Assembly (NCBI GenBank): GCA_050733935.1 | Contig: JBOHUC010000016.1 | Coordinates: 16,169 to 80,168 of the forward strand | DNA: 64,000 bases | DNA from: JBOHUC01 sp050733935 | Lineage (GTDB): Bacteria; Eisenbacteria; RBG-16-71-46; DASYSL01 | Reading direction: 5' to 3' | Shown here: positions 16,089 through 24,449 of the stretch, one piece after another | How the letters are laid out: every line of letters starts with the position of its first letter | How positions within the stretch are numbered: the stretch's first letter is position 1 | Translations under genes and position numbers: made by a program | The notes under the pieces: generated by a model | Databases searched by the model: none | The model's input: only the letters and a program-made list of their open reading frames with translations | What the model was told of the DNA's origin: nothing

Positions 16089-16811
16089 ATGAAGATTATG
16101 AAGACCACGCTGTGTTTCCTGTTTGCCGCGCTGGTCGTCGTCGCAGTGGCGCCGTCGGCGTTCGCGGAGACGAAGGTGCCGAACGACATCCCGGTCGGAC
16201 CGGAGACGGGCCCGAACTGTGACGTCGAAGGTTACAAGGTCGAGCGCCAGGTGTTCCCGACGCCGGTTCCCATTCCGGACGCGGTTCCCGCGGGCGTCGT
16301 CGTGGGCCCGATCTTCCTGCCCGAGGACGGCGACATCATCGTGGACACGATCATCGACCTCCGCATGTCGCACACGTGGATCGGCGACATCATCGCGGCC
16401 GTCGGCTACGACCCGGATTGCGACGGCCCGGCGGGATTCATCGTGGCGGACCTGCTCTGCCGGCCTCGCGGCACCTCCGCGAGCTCGCCTCCGCCGTGCG
16501 GCACGGTCGCCGGATTCGGCTGCAGCGCGGACCTTCTCGCGGCGAACACGCTCCTCTACAGCGACGAGGCTCTCGCGAAGCCCGCAGACGGCGTCTGCGT
16601 GAACCCGATCGCGCCCGGCTGCTACAAGCCGAGCACCGCGCTCGAGGTCTTCCGCGGACTGCGCAAGGGCGGCTGCTGGTACCTGGCGGTCGCGGACAAC
16701 GCGGGCGCGGACACCGGCGCGATCTACGAGTGGTCGGTGCACGTTCGCAACCAGCGTCCGGTGCCGGCCGTTCCGGCGACGATGGGCAAGATCAAGAGCA
16801 TCTATCGCTAA
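16089..16811 (+). CDS. secreted P-domain (proprotein-convertase-like) protein with WGxxKxxYR-type tail
   Basis: A 240-residue exported protein with a signal peptide (MKIMKTTLCFLFAALVVVAVAPSAFA). The middle resembles the P/Homo-B domain usually appended to subtilisin-like proteases. DTIIDLRMSHTWIGDI matches the early strand pair and GGCWYLAVADNAGADTGAIYEWSV matches the terminal block. No protease domain is present, so the P-domain stands alone, with extra Cys residues. The protein ends in TMGKIKSIYR, a variant of the C-terminal tail found on three other secreted proteins here (ends at 31031, 33021, 44307). GGAGG precedes the ATG. A strong terminator follows, so it is a single-gene unit. Function unknown; cell-surface location is inferred. 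Confidence 0.78.
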   Translation: MKIMKTTLCFLFAALVVVAVAPSAFAETKVPNDIPVGPETGPNCDVEGYKVERQVFPTPVPIPDAVPAGVVVGPIFLPEDGDIIVDTIIDLRMSHTWIGDIIAAVGYDPDCDGPAGFIVADLLCRPRGTSASSPPPCGTVAGFGCSADLLAANTLLYSDEALAKPADGVCVNPIAPGCYKPSTALEVFRGLRKGGCWYLAVADNAGADTGAIYEWSVHVRNQRPVPAVPATMGKIKSIYR

Positions 16812-16837
16812 TCGCATCCCACATCGGGAGCGAATTG

Positions 16838-16870
16838 GGGCGGGGCCTTCGGGTCCCGCCCTTTTGTTTG
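16838..16870 (+). terminator. Rho-independent terminator
   Basis: A 10-bp stem GGGCGGGGCC/GGTCCCGCCC with a TTCG tetraloop (16838-16861), then TTTTGTTTG. It is 27 bases past the P-domain gene. Confidence 0.9.
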
Positions 16871-16941
16871 TCCCATCCGCCGGGCCACGGGCCACGTAGA
16901 CTCCGGTGACCGAAGTCGACGCCTCCTCCCCCGGAGATCCC

Positions 16942-17853
16942 ATGCCGCCCCTTCGCCGCACTTCGACTTGCTCAGGCCCCTTCTCCACGTTGGTGCACGG
17001 GCTCGCGCTCGCCCTCCTGACGGCAACTGGTGCCGGGCTTTCATTGCAATCCGCGTTCGCGCACGAGTACTGGCTCGCGCCTTCGACGTATGAGCCGACG
17101 ATGAGCGACACGGTCGTCGTCCGCGCGTTCGTGGGCACGGGCTTTCGCGGCGAGCGAAGGCCCTTCGCGGCGCCCCGAACCGTGCGCTTCCGGCTCGGCG
17201 GAACGAAGGACGTCGACCTCGCGCAGCTCGCCCTGAACGGCGCGATCGAATGGGCGCGCGTGCGTCCGGCGGACACGCGTGGAGCCGTCGTGAGCTACGA
17301 GTCGAACTTCGTTTCGATCGAGCTTCCCGCGGCCGAGTTCGAGCACTACCTCGAGATCGAGGGGCTCGAGGGAGCGAAGGCCGAGCGGGCCCGCAAGAGG
17401 CAAAGTGATCGCCCCGGACGCGAGCGCTACCGGCGGGCCTGCAAATCGTGGCTCGCCGGCACGGACATAGCGCGCGTGTCGCGGCCGTCCGGCCTCCCGC
17501 TCGAGATCGTTCCGCTCGCGGATCCGGCCGCGGACGGACTCCTTCGGGTGCGCATTCTCTTCGACGGGAAGCCGCTCGCCGGCGCGCTCGTGCGCGGATG
17601 GCGCCAGACGCTCGAAACGGGAGCTTCACCGCGCTCCGCCGCGACCCGGGACTCGGTCGGGCCATCCGTCGAAGCACGCACGGACGCTGCGGGAGAGGCG
17701 ACGTTTTCCGCCTCCGCGCTGGGTGCGGGCGAGTGGCTCCTGAGCACGGTGCACATGATCCCGTCGCGTGTTCCCGGGGAAGCGGACTGGGAGAGCACCT
17801 GGGCGTCGCTCACGTTCGCGCGCCTTGCGCCACCGGGTCGAAAGCCGCGGTGA
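16942..17853 (+). CDS. DUF4198-type secreted protein
   Basis: A 303-residue exported protein. After a signal sequence ending SAFA the mature chain starts HEYWLAPSTYEP, the signature of DUF4198 proteins, which are periplasmic and often linked to metal, particularly nickel or cobalt, uptake genes. The C-terminal part holds a carboxypeptidase-regulatory-like beta segment (LRVRILFDGKPLAGALVRG...TDAAGEATFSA). I chose the ATG at 16942 because GGAG lies six bases upstream; a GTG at 16906 is also in frame. It overlaps the HupE-like gene by four bases (GTGA), so the two products probably act together. Confidence 0.82.
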   Translation: MPPLRRTSTCSGPFSTLVHGLALALLTATGAGLSLQSAFAHEYWLAPSTYEPTMSDTVVVRAFVGTGFRGERRPFAAPRTVRFRLGGTKDVDLAQLALNGAIEWARVRPADTRGAVVSYESNFVSIELPAAEFEHYLEIEGLEGAKAERARKRQSDRPGRERYRRACKSWLAGTDIARVSRPSGLPLEIVPLADPAADGLLRVRILFDGKPLAGALVRGWRQTLETGASPRSAATRDSVGPSVEARTDAAGEATFSASALGAGEWLLSTVHMIPSRVPGEADWESTWASLTFARLAPPGRKPR

Positions 17854-18944
17854 AGCGAGCGTTGCTGGCGTTGGCCGTGAGTCTCGCGGCCTTCGGGTTC
17901 GTGCCCCGCGCTCTGGCGCACGATGCGCCCTACAGCTACCTGCGCCTCAATCTTGCGAACGGGCGGCTCTCGGGCTCCCTCACGGCCCACCGCTTCGATC
18001 TCGCAAACGAGCTCGGCCTCGCGGCTCCCGAGTCGCTCGCGAGCGAGGAACGAGTCGATTCGCTCGGACCGATCGTCTTTCCGATTCTCGCCGGGCGCCT
18101 CCGGATCGTGGCCGATGGGGATACGCTCGCGCTTCGGCTCGTGGGGACGGCGGCCGACGACGAGCGGAGCGGGGCGACGTTCGATTTCGAGTCTCCGACA
18201 CGGGGCCTTCCTTCCCGAATCGAAGTCGGAGGGCGACTCTTTCCGTACGATCCCGAGCACGAGACCTACGTCAACCTTTACGTGGGCGATTCGCTCCGGC
18301 ACCAGGACTTGATCGATCGCGCACATCCGGTGCTCCGGATCGACACGAGCGGGCGTCCGCGCATCGGAGAGGTCGTCCGGCGGTTCACGGCGGCGGGCAT
18401 CCACCACATCTTCATCGGGCCGGATCACATCCTGTTCGTCATCGGCCTCCTTCTCCTCGGCGGATCGATCGGAAAGCTCCTCAAGATCGTGACGGCGTTC
18501 ACGGTCGCGCACAGCATCACGCTCGCGATCGCGAGCCTCGGCGTGTGGAATCCACCGGCCCGGATCGTCGAGCCGCTCATCGCGCTCAGCATCGTCTTCG
18601 TGGGCTGCGCGAACCTGGTCGCGCTGCGCCGGACGGGATCCAGGACCGGGGCGGCGGATGCCCGCGTCGCGCTCGCGTTCGGGTTCGGCTTCGTGCACGG
18701 GTTTGGCTTCGCGAACGTGCTCGCCGAATTCGGACTGCCCCGCGAAGCCCTCGGGTGGGCGCTCTTCTCGTTCAACTTCGGCGTCGAGCTCGGACAGGCG
18801 GCGATCGTTCTCGCCGCCGCACCCGCGCTGGCCTTGCTCCGAAGCTCCGCTCCCCGGCTTGCGGGGCGGGTCGTGCAGGCAGGCTCGGTGGCGGTGATCG
18901 CCGCCGGCGCGTGGTGGTTCTTCGAACGGGTTCGCGGCTCTTAG
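17850..18944 (+). CDS. HupE/UreJ-family membrane protein with N-terminal extracytoplasmic domain
   Basis: A 364-residue protein. A signal peptide (to about residue 24, ending ALA before HDAPYSY) leads into a beta-rich domain of about 140 residues. A HupE/UreJ-like domain of roughly six membrane segments follows. His-rich motifs IHHIFIGPDHILFVIG, TVAHSITLA and FVHGFGFANV line the membrane part and match the family, some of which are nickel/cobalt permeases. Its pairing with a DUF4198 protein supports a metal-related function, but the metal cannot be read from sequence. Starts at GTG 17850 within the previous stop. Confidence 0.85.
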   Translation: MKRALLALAVSLAAFGFVPRALAHDAPYSYLRLNLANGRLSGSLTAHRFDLANELGLAAPESLASEERVDSLGPIVFPILAGRLRIVADGDTLALRLVGTAADDERSGATFDFESPTRGLPSRIEVGGRLFPYDPEHETYVNLYVGDSLRHQDLIDRAHPVLRIDTSGRPRIGEVVRRFTAAGIHHIFIGPDHILFVIGLLLLGGSIGKLLKIVTAFTVAHSITLAIASLGVWNPPARIVEPLIALSIVFVGCANLVALRRTGSRTGAADARVALAFGFGFVHGFGFANVLAEFGLPREALGWALFSFNFGVELGQAAIVLAAAPALALLRSSAPRLAGRVVQAGSVAVIAAGAWWFFERVRGS

Positions 18945-18966
18945 CGGCTTGCGGGCGCGAAGGAAG

Positions 18967-18997
18967 CGGGCGGCGGAGCAAGGAGCCCCGCCGCCCG
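18967..18997 (+). terminator. GC-rich hairpin after the HupE-like gene
   Basis: A 10-bp perfect stem CGGGCGGCGG/CCGCCGCCCG with a loop of 11 bases, 22 bases past the stop. Only a weak T-rich stretch follows. Confidence 0.55.
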
Positions 18998-19032
18998 TCA
19001 TGTTCTGCTTCTCGTCCCTGCTTCTCGTTCTA

Positions 19033-19143
19033 CCGTGCGGCAACCTGCTGCGCAGCAACCGGGGGCAACTTGCCCTGGGGCAACCTGCTGCGCAGCAACC
19101 TGCTTTCGGTCAACTTGCCCCGGGGCAACCTGCCGTGCGGCAG
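19033..19143. repeat. array of short palindromes with varying, self-complementary arms
   Basis: Five perfect small inverted repeats lie in about 100 bases between the convergent HupE-like and S9 peptidase genes. They are TGCTGCGCAGCA (19046-19057 and again 19086-19097), TTGCCC-TG-GGGCAA (19070-19083), TTGCCCCGGGGCAA (19115-19128) and CTGCCG-TG-CGGCAG (19130-19143). A conserved CAACC/GGTTG flanks them. The arm sequences differ but pairing is always kept. A further partner-less CCGTGCGG begins the array. It does not have the constant repeat plus unique spacer layout of CRISPR. Confidence 0.75.
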
Positions 19144-19168
19144 CCCGCCTCAGGGAACCTGCTGCTTT

Positions 19169-21136
19169 CTACTTCTCGTCCGAGACCGCCGTGGCGCCCG
19201 CGGGCGCTGGCTCGGCCCGGCCGCCCAGGTGCTTCGACAGGAACACCTCCGAAGCCCCGTAGAACTTGAGCCGATTCTCGGGCCGCGCAAAGCCGTGTCC
19301 CTCGTCCGCGAACACGATGTACTCGACGTCGACGCCGCGCTTCTTGAGAGCCTCGACGATCTGGTCGCTCTCCTTCTGCACCACGCGCGGATCGTTCGCC
19401 CCCTGCCCGATCAGGATCGGGGCCTTGAGCTGATCGACCTTGAAGAGCGGCGAGCGTGCCTCGATGTCCTTCCGCTGGACGGGATCCGCGGGATCACCGA
19501 CGAACGGATACCAGGTGTTCGCGAGGAACGGCTTCCAGTACGGAGGGAAGCTCTCGATCATGGTCGCGAGGTTGGATGGCCCGACAATGTCGACGCCGCA
19601 CGCGAACACATCCGGCGTGAACGTGAGACCGACGAGCGTGGCGTATCCGCCGTAGCTTCCGCCCATGATGCCGACCTTCTTGGGATCGGCGATCCCCTGC
19701 TTGACCACCGCGTCCACGGCATCGAGCAGATCGGTGTGCATCTTGCCCGCGAACTCCTTCTTGGCCGCATTCTTGAAGTTCTTCCCGAATCCGGTCGAGC
19801 CGCGATAGTTGACCTGGAGCACCGCGTAGCCGCGGTTCGCGAGCCACTGGGCCGTGCCGCTGTAGCCCCAGTTGTCACGCGACCAGGGACCGCCGTGCAC
19901 GTACACGACCATCGGCAGGTTCTTCGCCGGGATGCCCTGCGGCACCGTCAGGTACACGGGGAGCGAGAGCCCGTCACGCGCCTTCACTTCCATGCCCTTC
20001 ATGGGAGCGAGCGTGTACGTCTCGAGGCGCGGCTGAGCGCTGAAGAGAAGCTGTCCCTTCTGCGCGGTCCGATCCCACGCGTACCACTTGACCGGACCGT
20101 CGTCCTTCGTGAACGCGGCGATCCACGTCTTGTCCGCGAGGTCGCGGCTCATGACGGCGAAGTCGCCGTTGTCGAGCTTCGCGATCCCGTCCATGTCCTT
20201 CTGGACCGACGGATCGAGCACCTGCCAGCGCGTCCTGAGCCGATTGAAGGCCACGGCCAGCGGAGCCTTCGTCTTGAGGTCGACCAGCGGCGTCATGCCC
20301 ATGTTCGCGTCGGCCGTCGGATCGTGGGCCATCTGCTTCGTCGCGCCCGATTTCACGTCCACCGCGACGAGAGCGGCCGTGTCGGTCGCGAGATCGGAGA
20401 CGGCGTAGAGCGTCTTTCCATCGGCCGCAACTTCGACCGGCATGAACTGGTCGTCGGGCGCCCAGCTCACGAGCTGGCGCCACTCGGCCTTCGGCGTATC
20501 GCGCCACTCGAGAATGCTTCCGCCCTCGGGCTTCAAGCGCAGCCGACCCACGATCTCGAGCTGCTTGTTGGGAATGTAGCCCCCGATCCCGCCGGGATTC
20601 TCCTCGACCAGAGTGATGTCCCCGGTCTTGAGGTTGAGCTCGTAGACGTCGAAGAGCTGCTTGTTGCGATGGTTGTGCTGAATGAGGCCCCGATCCGGCG
20701 ACTCCGGCTCATAGGCGAGCGGAATGACCCGTGTCCCCGCGAGCGGCGTCAGGTTGCGGGTTTCACCGGTGGCGAGGTTCGACACGTACACGTGGAAGTT
20801 CTCGTCCCCGCCGGTGTCCTGCATGTAGATGATGTTCTGGTTGTCGTAGGCCCAGAAGTACTGGCGGATGCCGCGCTTCGGATCGTTCGTCACCTGCTTG
20901 TCGTCGTTCTGGCCGATCGTCTTGACCCAGACCTGCAGCACATCCTTCGTGTCGGCCTTGAGATACGCGAGCTTCGTGCCGTCCGGGGAGATCTCCGGTG
21001 TCGCGCGGTCCGGATTGCCGAACACGACGTCCCGCGGAATGAGCGGCGGGAGATCGGCGCGCACGGGCGCGGCCACGAGGGCCGGCAGGGCGACCGCGAG
21101 AACGGCGAGGAGGGAAAGCCTGGGACGCTGCTTCAC
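19169..21136 (-). CDS. S9 family prolyl oligopeptidase, secreted
   Basis: A 655-residue serine peptidase with a signal peptide, an N-terminal beta-propeller (repeats such as ISPDGTKLAYLK) and a C-terminal alpha/beta-hydrolase domain. The catalytic triad is Ser494 in GGSYGGYA, Asp582 in GANDPRV and His614 in DEGHGFA. VHGGPWSRDNWGY and VNYRGSTGFG are typical of the dipeptidyl-peptidase/acylaminoacyl-peptidase branch. I set the start at GTG 21136, since AAGGAGG lies six bases upstream and translation gives a clean signal peptide; an in-frame ATG at 21160 would put that Shine-Dalgarno inside the gene. Likely role: degradation of peptides in the periplasm or outside. Confidence 0.92.
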   Translation of the reverse strand: MKQRPRLSLLAVLAVALPALVAAPVRADLPPLIPRDVVFGNPDRATPEISPDGTKLAYLKADTKDVLQVWVKTIGQNDDKQVTNDPKRGIRQYFWAYDNQNIIYMQDTGGDENFHVYVSNLATGETRNLTPLAGTRVIPLAYEPESPDRGLIQHNHRNKQLFDVYELNLKTGDITLVEENPGGIGGYIPNKQLEIVGRLRLKPEGGSILEWRDTPKAEWRQLVSWAPDDQFMPVEVAADGKTLYAVSDLATDTAALVAVDVKSGATKQMAHDPTADANMGMTPLVDLKTKAPLAVAFNRLRTRWQVLDPSVQKDMDGIAKLDNGDFAVMSRDLADKTWIAAFTKDDGPVKWYAWDRTAQKGQLLFSAQPRLETYTLAPMKGMEVKARDGLSLPVYLTVPQGIPAKNLPMVVYVHGGPWSRDNWGYSGTAQWLANRGYAVLQVNYRGSTGFGKNFKNAAKKEFAGKMHTDLLDAVDAVVKQGIADPKKVGIMGGSYGGYATLVGLTFTPDVFACGVDIVGPSNLATMIESFPPYWKPFLANTWYPFVGDPADPVQRKDIEARSPLFKVDQLKAPILIGQGANDPRVVQKESDQIVEALKKRGVDVEYIVFADEGHGFARPENRLKFYGASEVFLSKHLGGRAEPAPAGATAVSDEK

Positions 21137-21252
21137 GAGCAACCTCCTTTTTCGGGGCATGAGGGGGGGTTTGCAACCGGGGCGAACATACTCCTTACGG
21201 AGTCCGGGCGTCGAGGTTGCGGCCCGTGAGATTGCGGCGCGTGAGGCCGGGC

Positions 21253-22686
21253 CTAATACGGCAGGCGGTGCTTTCGCAGCTTCTTGTAGAGGTGGCTCCG
21301 CTCGAGGCCGAGGAGCTCGGCGGCCCGCGCCACGCTTCCCGCCCGCTCGAGGGCGGCTTCGATGGCCGCCTTCTCAGCGGCGTCGAGCTGGGCCCGAAGC
21401 GTACCGGGAGCGGCCGGCTCGGACGCGCCGTCCTCCTCCGGATCGGAAGGATGTGTCTCGTTCGCGGGCGCGGCTTCGACGGTGCGCGCAGAGGCGGTTC
21501 CCGGCGCGGAAGAACCGGAGACTGGAATATGCCGGAGCACATCCGCTTCGGAAATCGTCTCGCCCGGCGTGAGGATGACGAGCCGCTCGAGGAGATTCCG
21601 AAGCTCGCGCACGTTCCCCGGCCAGCTGTGACGCGCGAGCGCCGAGAGCGCCGCGCGGTCGAGACGCCGTGCCTTCCGGCCCATCTGTCGGGCGATGAGC
21701 GCGAGGAAGTGCTCGGCGAGCACGCCCAGATCCTCCGGGCGTTCGCGCAGCGGCGGAACGAGGAGCGGGACCACGTTCAGACGATAGAAGAGATCTTCGC
21801 GGAACGATCCGTTGGCGATCGCGGCTTCGAGCGGCTGGTTGGTGGCCGCAATCACGCGCACGTCCACGCGCGTCGACTGGTTCGCTCCGACGCGCGTGAC
21901 GAGCCCGTCCTGGAGGACGCGCAGGAGCTTTGCCTGCGTGCGCGGGCTCATGTCCCCGATCTCGTCGAGGAACAACGTGCCGCGGTGGGCTTCCTCGAAC
22001 TTTCCGCGTCGCGACTGGACGGCACCGGTGAACGCCCCCTTCTCGTGCCCGAAGAGCTCGCTCTCGACGAGCTCCTCCGGCAGGGCGGCGCAGTTGAGCG
22101 CGATAAACGGCTGGTCGCGGCGGGGCGACAAGTCGTGGAGCGCGCGACCCACGAGCTCCTTCCCCGTTCCGCTCTCTCCCTGGACGAGCACGGTCGCGGT
22201 CGTCGGGGCTGCGAGCTCGATCCGCTCGATCAGCATGCGGATCGCCTCCGACCGGCCGACGATCGTGCGCCCGAGACCCGCGGACTCGCGGAGGGCCGCG
22301 TTCTCGCGCTTGAGTCGCGCGGACGCGCCCGCGTTGCGCAGCGTGACCAGCACCTGATCGGAGGACAGCGGCTTCTCGAGGAAGTCGAAGGCTCCGAGGC
22401 GCGTAGCCTGAACGGCCATCTCGATCGTCCCGTGTCCCGACATGAGAACGACCGCGAGACCCGGACGCTCGCGCGACCAGCGTTCGAGGAGCGCGAGCCC
22501 GTTCTCGCCGCCGGGAAGCGCGACGTCCAGCAGCACGAGATCGAGATCGGGCTCCCGCTCGAGCTGGGTCTCCGCAGCAGCCCCATCGCGTGCGGTGAGG
22601 ACCGTGTAGCTTTCCTTCTCGAGGAGACGCGTGAGCGACTCGAGAATGCGCGGCTCGTCGTCGACGACCAGAACGAGGTCAGCCAT
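21253..22686 (-). CDS. NtrC-family sigma-54-dependent response regulator
   Basis: A 477-residue regulator. The receiver domain (1-120) has the phospho-acceptor Asp54 (LLDVALPG), acidic residues DDE at 9-11 and the conserved Lys in EKPLSS. The AAA+ domain has GESGTGKE, GAFTGA and TLFLDEIGDM. After a long Ala/Pro/Glu linker comes a Fis-type HTH (GSVARAAELLGLERSHLYKKL). Its start overlaps the end of the kinase gene by eight bases, so the pair are co-translated and form a two-component system. Confidence 0.95.
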   Translation of the reverse strand: MADLVLVVDDEPRILESLTRLLEKESYTVLTARDGAAAETQLEREPDLDLVLLDVALPGGENGLALLERWSRERPGLAVVLMSGHGTIEMAVQATRLGAFDFLEKPLSSDQVLVTLRNAGASARLKRENAALRESAGLGRTIVGRSEAIRMLIERIELAAPTTATVLVQGESGTGKELVGRALHDLSPRRDQPFIALNCAALPEELVESELFGHEKGAFTGAVQSRRGKFEEAHRGTLFLDEIGDMSPRTQAKLLRVLQDGLVTRVGANQSTRVDVRVIAATNQPLEAAIANGSFREDLFYRLNVVPLLVPPLRERPEDLGVLAEHFLALIARQMGRKARRLDRAALSALARHSWPGNVRELRNLLERLVILTPGETISEADVLRHIPVSGSSAPGTASARTVEAAPANETHPSDPEEDGASEPAAPGTLRAQLDAAEKAAIEAALERAGSVARAAELLGLERSHLYKKLRKHRLPY

Positions 22687-24415
22687 GCGCGTTCTCCATG
22701 CCGTGCGGCATGCCCCCCACCCGGGACGGAAGCCGCACGATGAAGCGCGCGCCCGGCCCGCCCGGTGCCAGGTCGAGCGTGCCGCCGTGATCCTCCACCA
22801 CGCGGCGGACGACCGTGAGCCCGAGCCCGGTTCCCTCCGTCTTGGTCGTGAAGTAAGGCGTGAAGATGCGATCCCGATCCTCCTCCGCGATTCCGGGGCC
22901 CGTGTCCGCGACCGCCACCGTGACTCCGTCGGAGTCGCCGCGCGTTTCGAGCAGGATTTCCCCGCGGCCGTCCATCGCCTCGCACGCGTTCTTGACGAGA
23001 TTGCCGAACGCCCGGGCGAGGAGATCGGGATCCGCGGTCACGCGCGCCGGGGCGAACGCATAGTCGCGCCGGACTTCGACCGTGGACGGCACGTAAAGAT
23101 CGATGGCGCGGTCGAGGAGCTCGTTCACGTCGACGGGCTCCGGCCGCGGGGCGGGGCTCCGGGCGAAATCGTTGAACTCCCGCACGAGCTCGCGCAGGGT
23201 GCGAACTTCGGCCTTGATCGTCTGGGCCGCGCGCGTAATCGACTGATCGAGATCGGCGTCGCCACGCTGGCGCGAGCGCTCCACGTCCTCGATCGCAAGC
23301 TGGATCGGCGTGAGCGGATTCTTGATCTCGTGCGCGAGCCGGCGCGCGATCTGCGCCCACGCGGCCTGACGTTCGCCGCGGAGCAGGCGATCGCGCGCGC
23401 CCTGGAGGTCCACCGTCATCGTGTTGAAGGACGCCATGAGCTCGCCCACTTCGTCCGCCGGACCGGCCGGGAGCCGCACCGCGAGATCGCCGTGCGAGAC
23501 GCGCTGGGCGGCGAGCGCGAGGGCCCGCACCGGGCGGCTGATCCGATAGGCAAACACGAGGCCAATGCACACGGCGACGAAGAGCGCGATGAGCCCCGCG
23601 GCTCCGAGCAGGCGAAGCAGCGAGACGAGCGTGCGATTGAGATCGGCCTCGGACACGCCGACCGCGAGGCGGGCGGCCGGCGCACCGCCAATGTCCTCGA
23701 GCTCGAGGCCTCCCATCCGGTACGGCACGCCCGAGAGTGTGAGGGTGGCCGTCGACTCCGGACCGGCTGCGGCAGCCGCGCGCGCGAGTGCGTGCGTGTC
23801 GCGCCCGTCGGCGGGGAAGCTCGAGACGAAGAGACGCTCCGACGGCCCCACGACCGCAAGGTGGGCGCCGCTCAGATTGCGGAGCCTGAGCACGAATCCG
23901 GAATCAAGGAGCGGCCCCACGCGGACCGTACCGAGCACGCGTCCCTCGAACGTCACGGGAGCGGCCGCGAGGAGCGCGAGACCGGAATCGGGCGGCACGA
24001 GCGGGACGAACGCCGAAAGCGGCTGCCCCGTGAGCGCCCCCGCGATGAGCGGATCGCTCGAGAGATTGAGGCCGAAGCTTCCGCGATCGTGACCGCGCGC
24101 GAGCACGACTCCGTCCGGGCCCGTGATCTCGAGCCAGTCGACCCCGAGCGCATCGAGCCGCTCGACCGCGAAATCGATGAGCGCGATCTGCGGCACACCC
24201 CCCGGACCTGCGAGCGCGAGCAGGCGCACGAGCGCGGGGTCCGACGCAAGGCTCGAGGCCTGCACTCGCGCGCCTTCCCGTTCGCGATCGAGATCGCGCG
24301 CAACCGCTTCGAGAACCCCCGACACGCGCTCCTGGGAGAGCGACTGGAAGTGTCGCCGCACGATGCGCGGCCCGAACGCCGCGAGGAGCCCGAGCGGGAC
24401 GAGCGCGACGAACAA
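22679..24415 (-). CDS. NtrY-like membrane sensor histidine kinase
   Basis: About 578 residues: an N-terminal membrane segment, an extracytoplasmic sensor region of roughly 230 residues, a second membrane segment (LLGAAGLIALFVAVCIGLVF), HAMP (YRISRPVRALALAAQRVSHGDL), a His-phosphotransfer helix RRLAHEIKNPLTPIQ and HATPase_c motifs (NLVKNACEAM, DTGPGIAEED, GTGLGLTVV). The LTPIQ after the His box is typical of NtrY. The listed start is a TTG. Upstream in-frame codons (ISGRLTRRLLLAFL...) complete the first membrane helix but begin only with ATT or CTG, so a non-standard start 5 to 12 codons earlier is plausible. Confidence 0.9.
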   Translation of the reverse strand: MFVALVPLGLLAAFGPRIVRRHFQSLSQERVSGVLEAVARDLDREREGARVQASSLASDPALVRLLALAGPGGVPQIALIDFAVERLDALGVDWLEITGPDGVVLARGHDRGSFGLNLSSDPLIAGALTGQPLSAFVPLVPPDSGLALLAAAPVTFEGRVLGTVRVGPLLDSGFVLRLRNLSGAHLAVVGPSERLFVSSFPADGRDTHALARAAAAAGPESTATLTLSGVPYRMGGLELEDIGGAPAARLAVGVSEADLNRTLVSLLRLLGAAGLIALFVAVCIGLVFAYRISRPVRALALAAQRVSHGDLAVRLPAGPADEVGELMASFNTMTVDLQGARDRLLRGERQAAWAQIARRLAHEIKNPLTPIQLAIEDVERSRQRGDADLDQSITRAAQTIKAEVRTLRELVREFNDFARSPAPRPEPVDVNELLDRAIDLYVPSTVEVRRDYAFAPARVTADPDLLARAFGNLVKNACEAMDGRGEILLETRGDSDGVTVAVADTGPGIAEEDRDRIFTPYFTTKTEGTGLGLTVVRRVVEDHGGTLDLAPGGPGARFIVRLPSRVGGMPHGMENAHG

Positions 24416-24449
24416 GAACGCAAGCAGGAGCCGGCGGGTCAGCCGTCCG

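Noticed and set aside
19033..19143. CRISPR array.
   Set aside because: Unit length and spacing vary, no unique spacers of 28-40 bases, no cas genes.
19033..19262. Reading the palindrome array as a GNLL/QPAAQQ pentapeptide-like repeat protein.
   Set aside because: No start context; the repeats are explained better by DNA palindromes, and several frames are equally open.
17768..21229. A 1153-codon open frame on the plus strand opposite the S9 peptidase.
   Set aside because: Its translation is Arg/Glu/His-rich low-complexity text typical of the antisense of GC3-biased genes; the opposite strand has a complete peptidase with triad and signal peptide.
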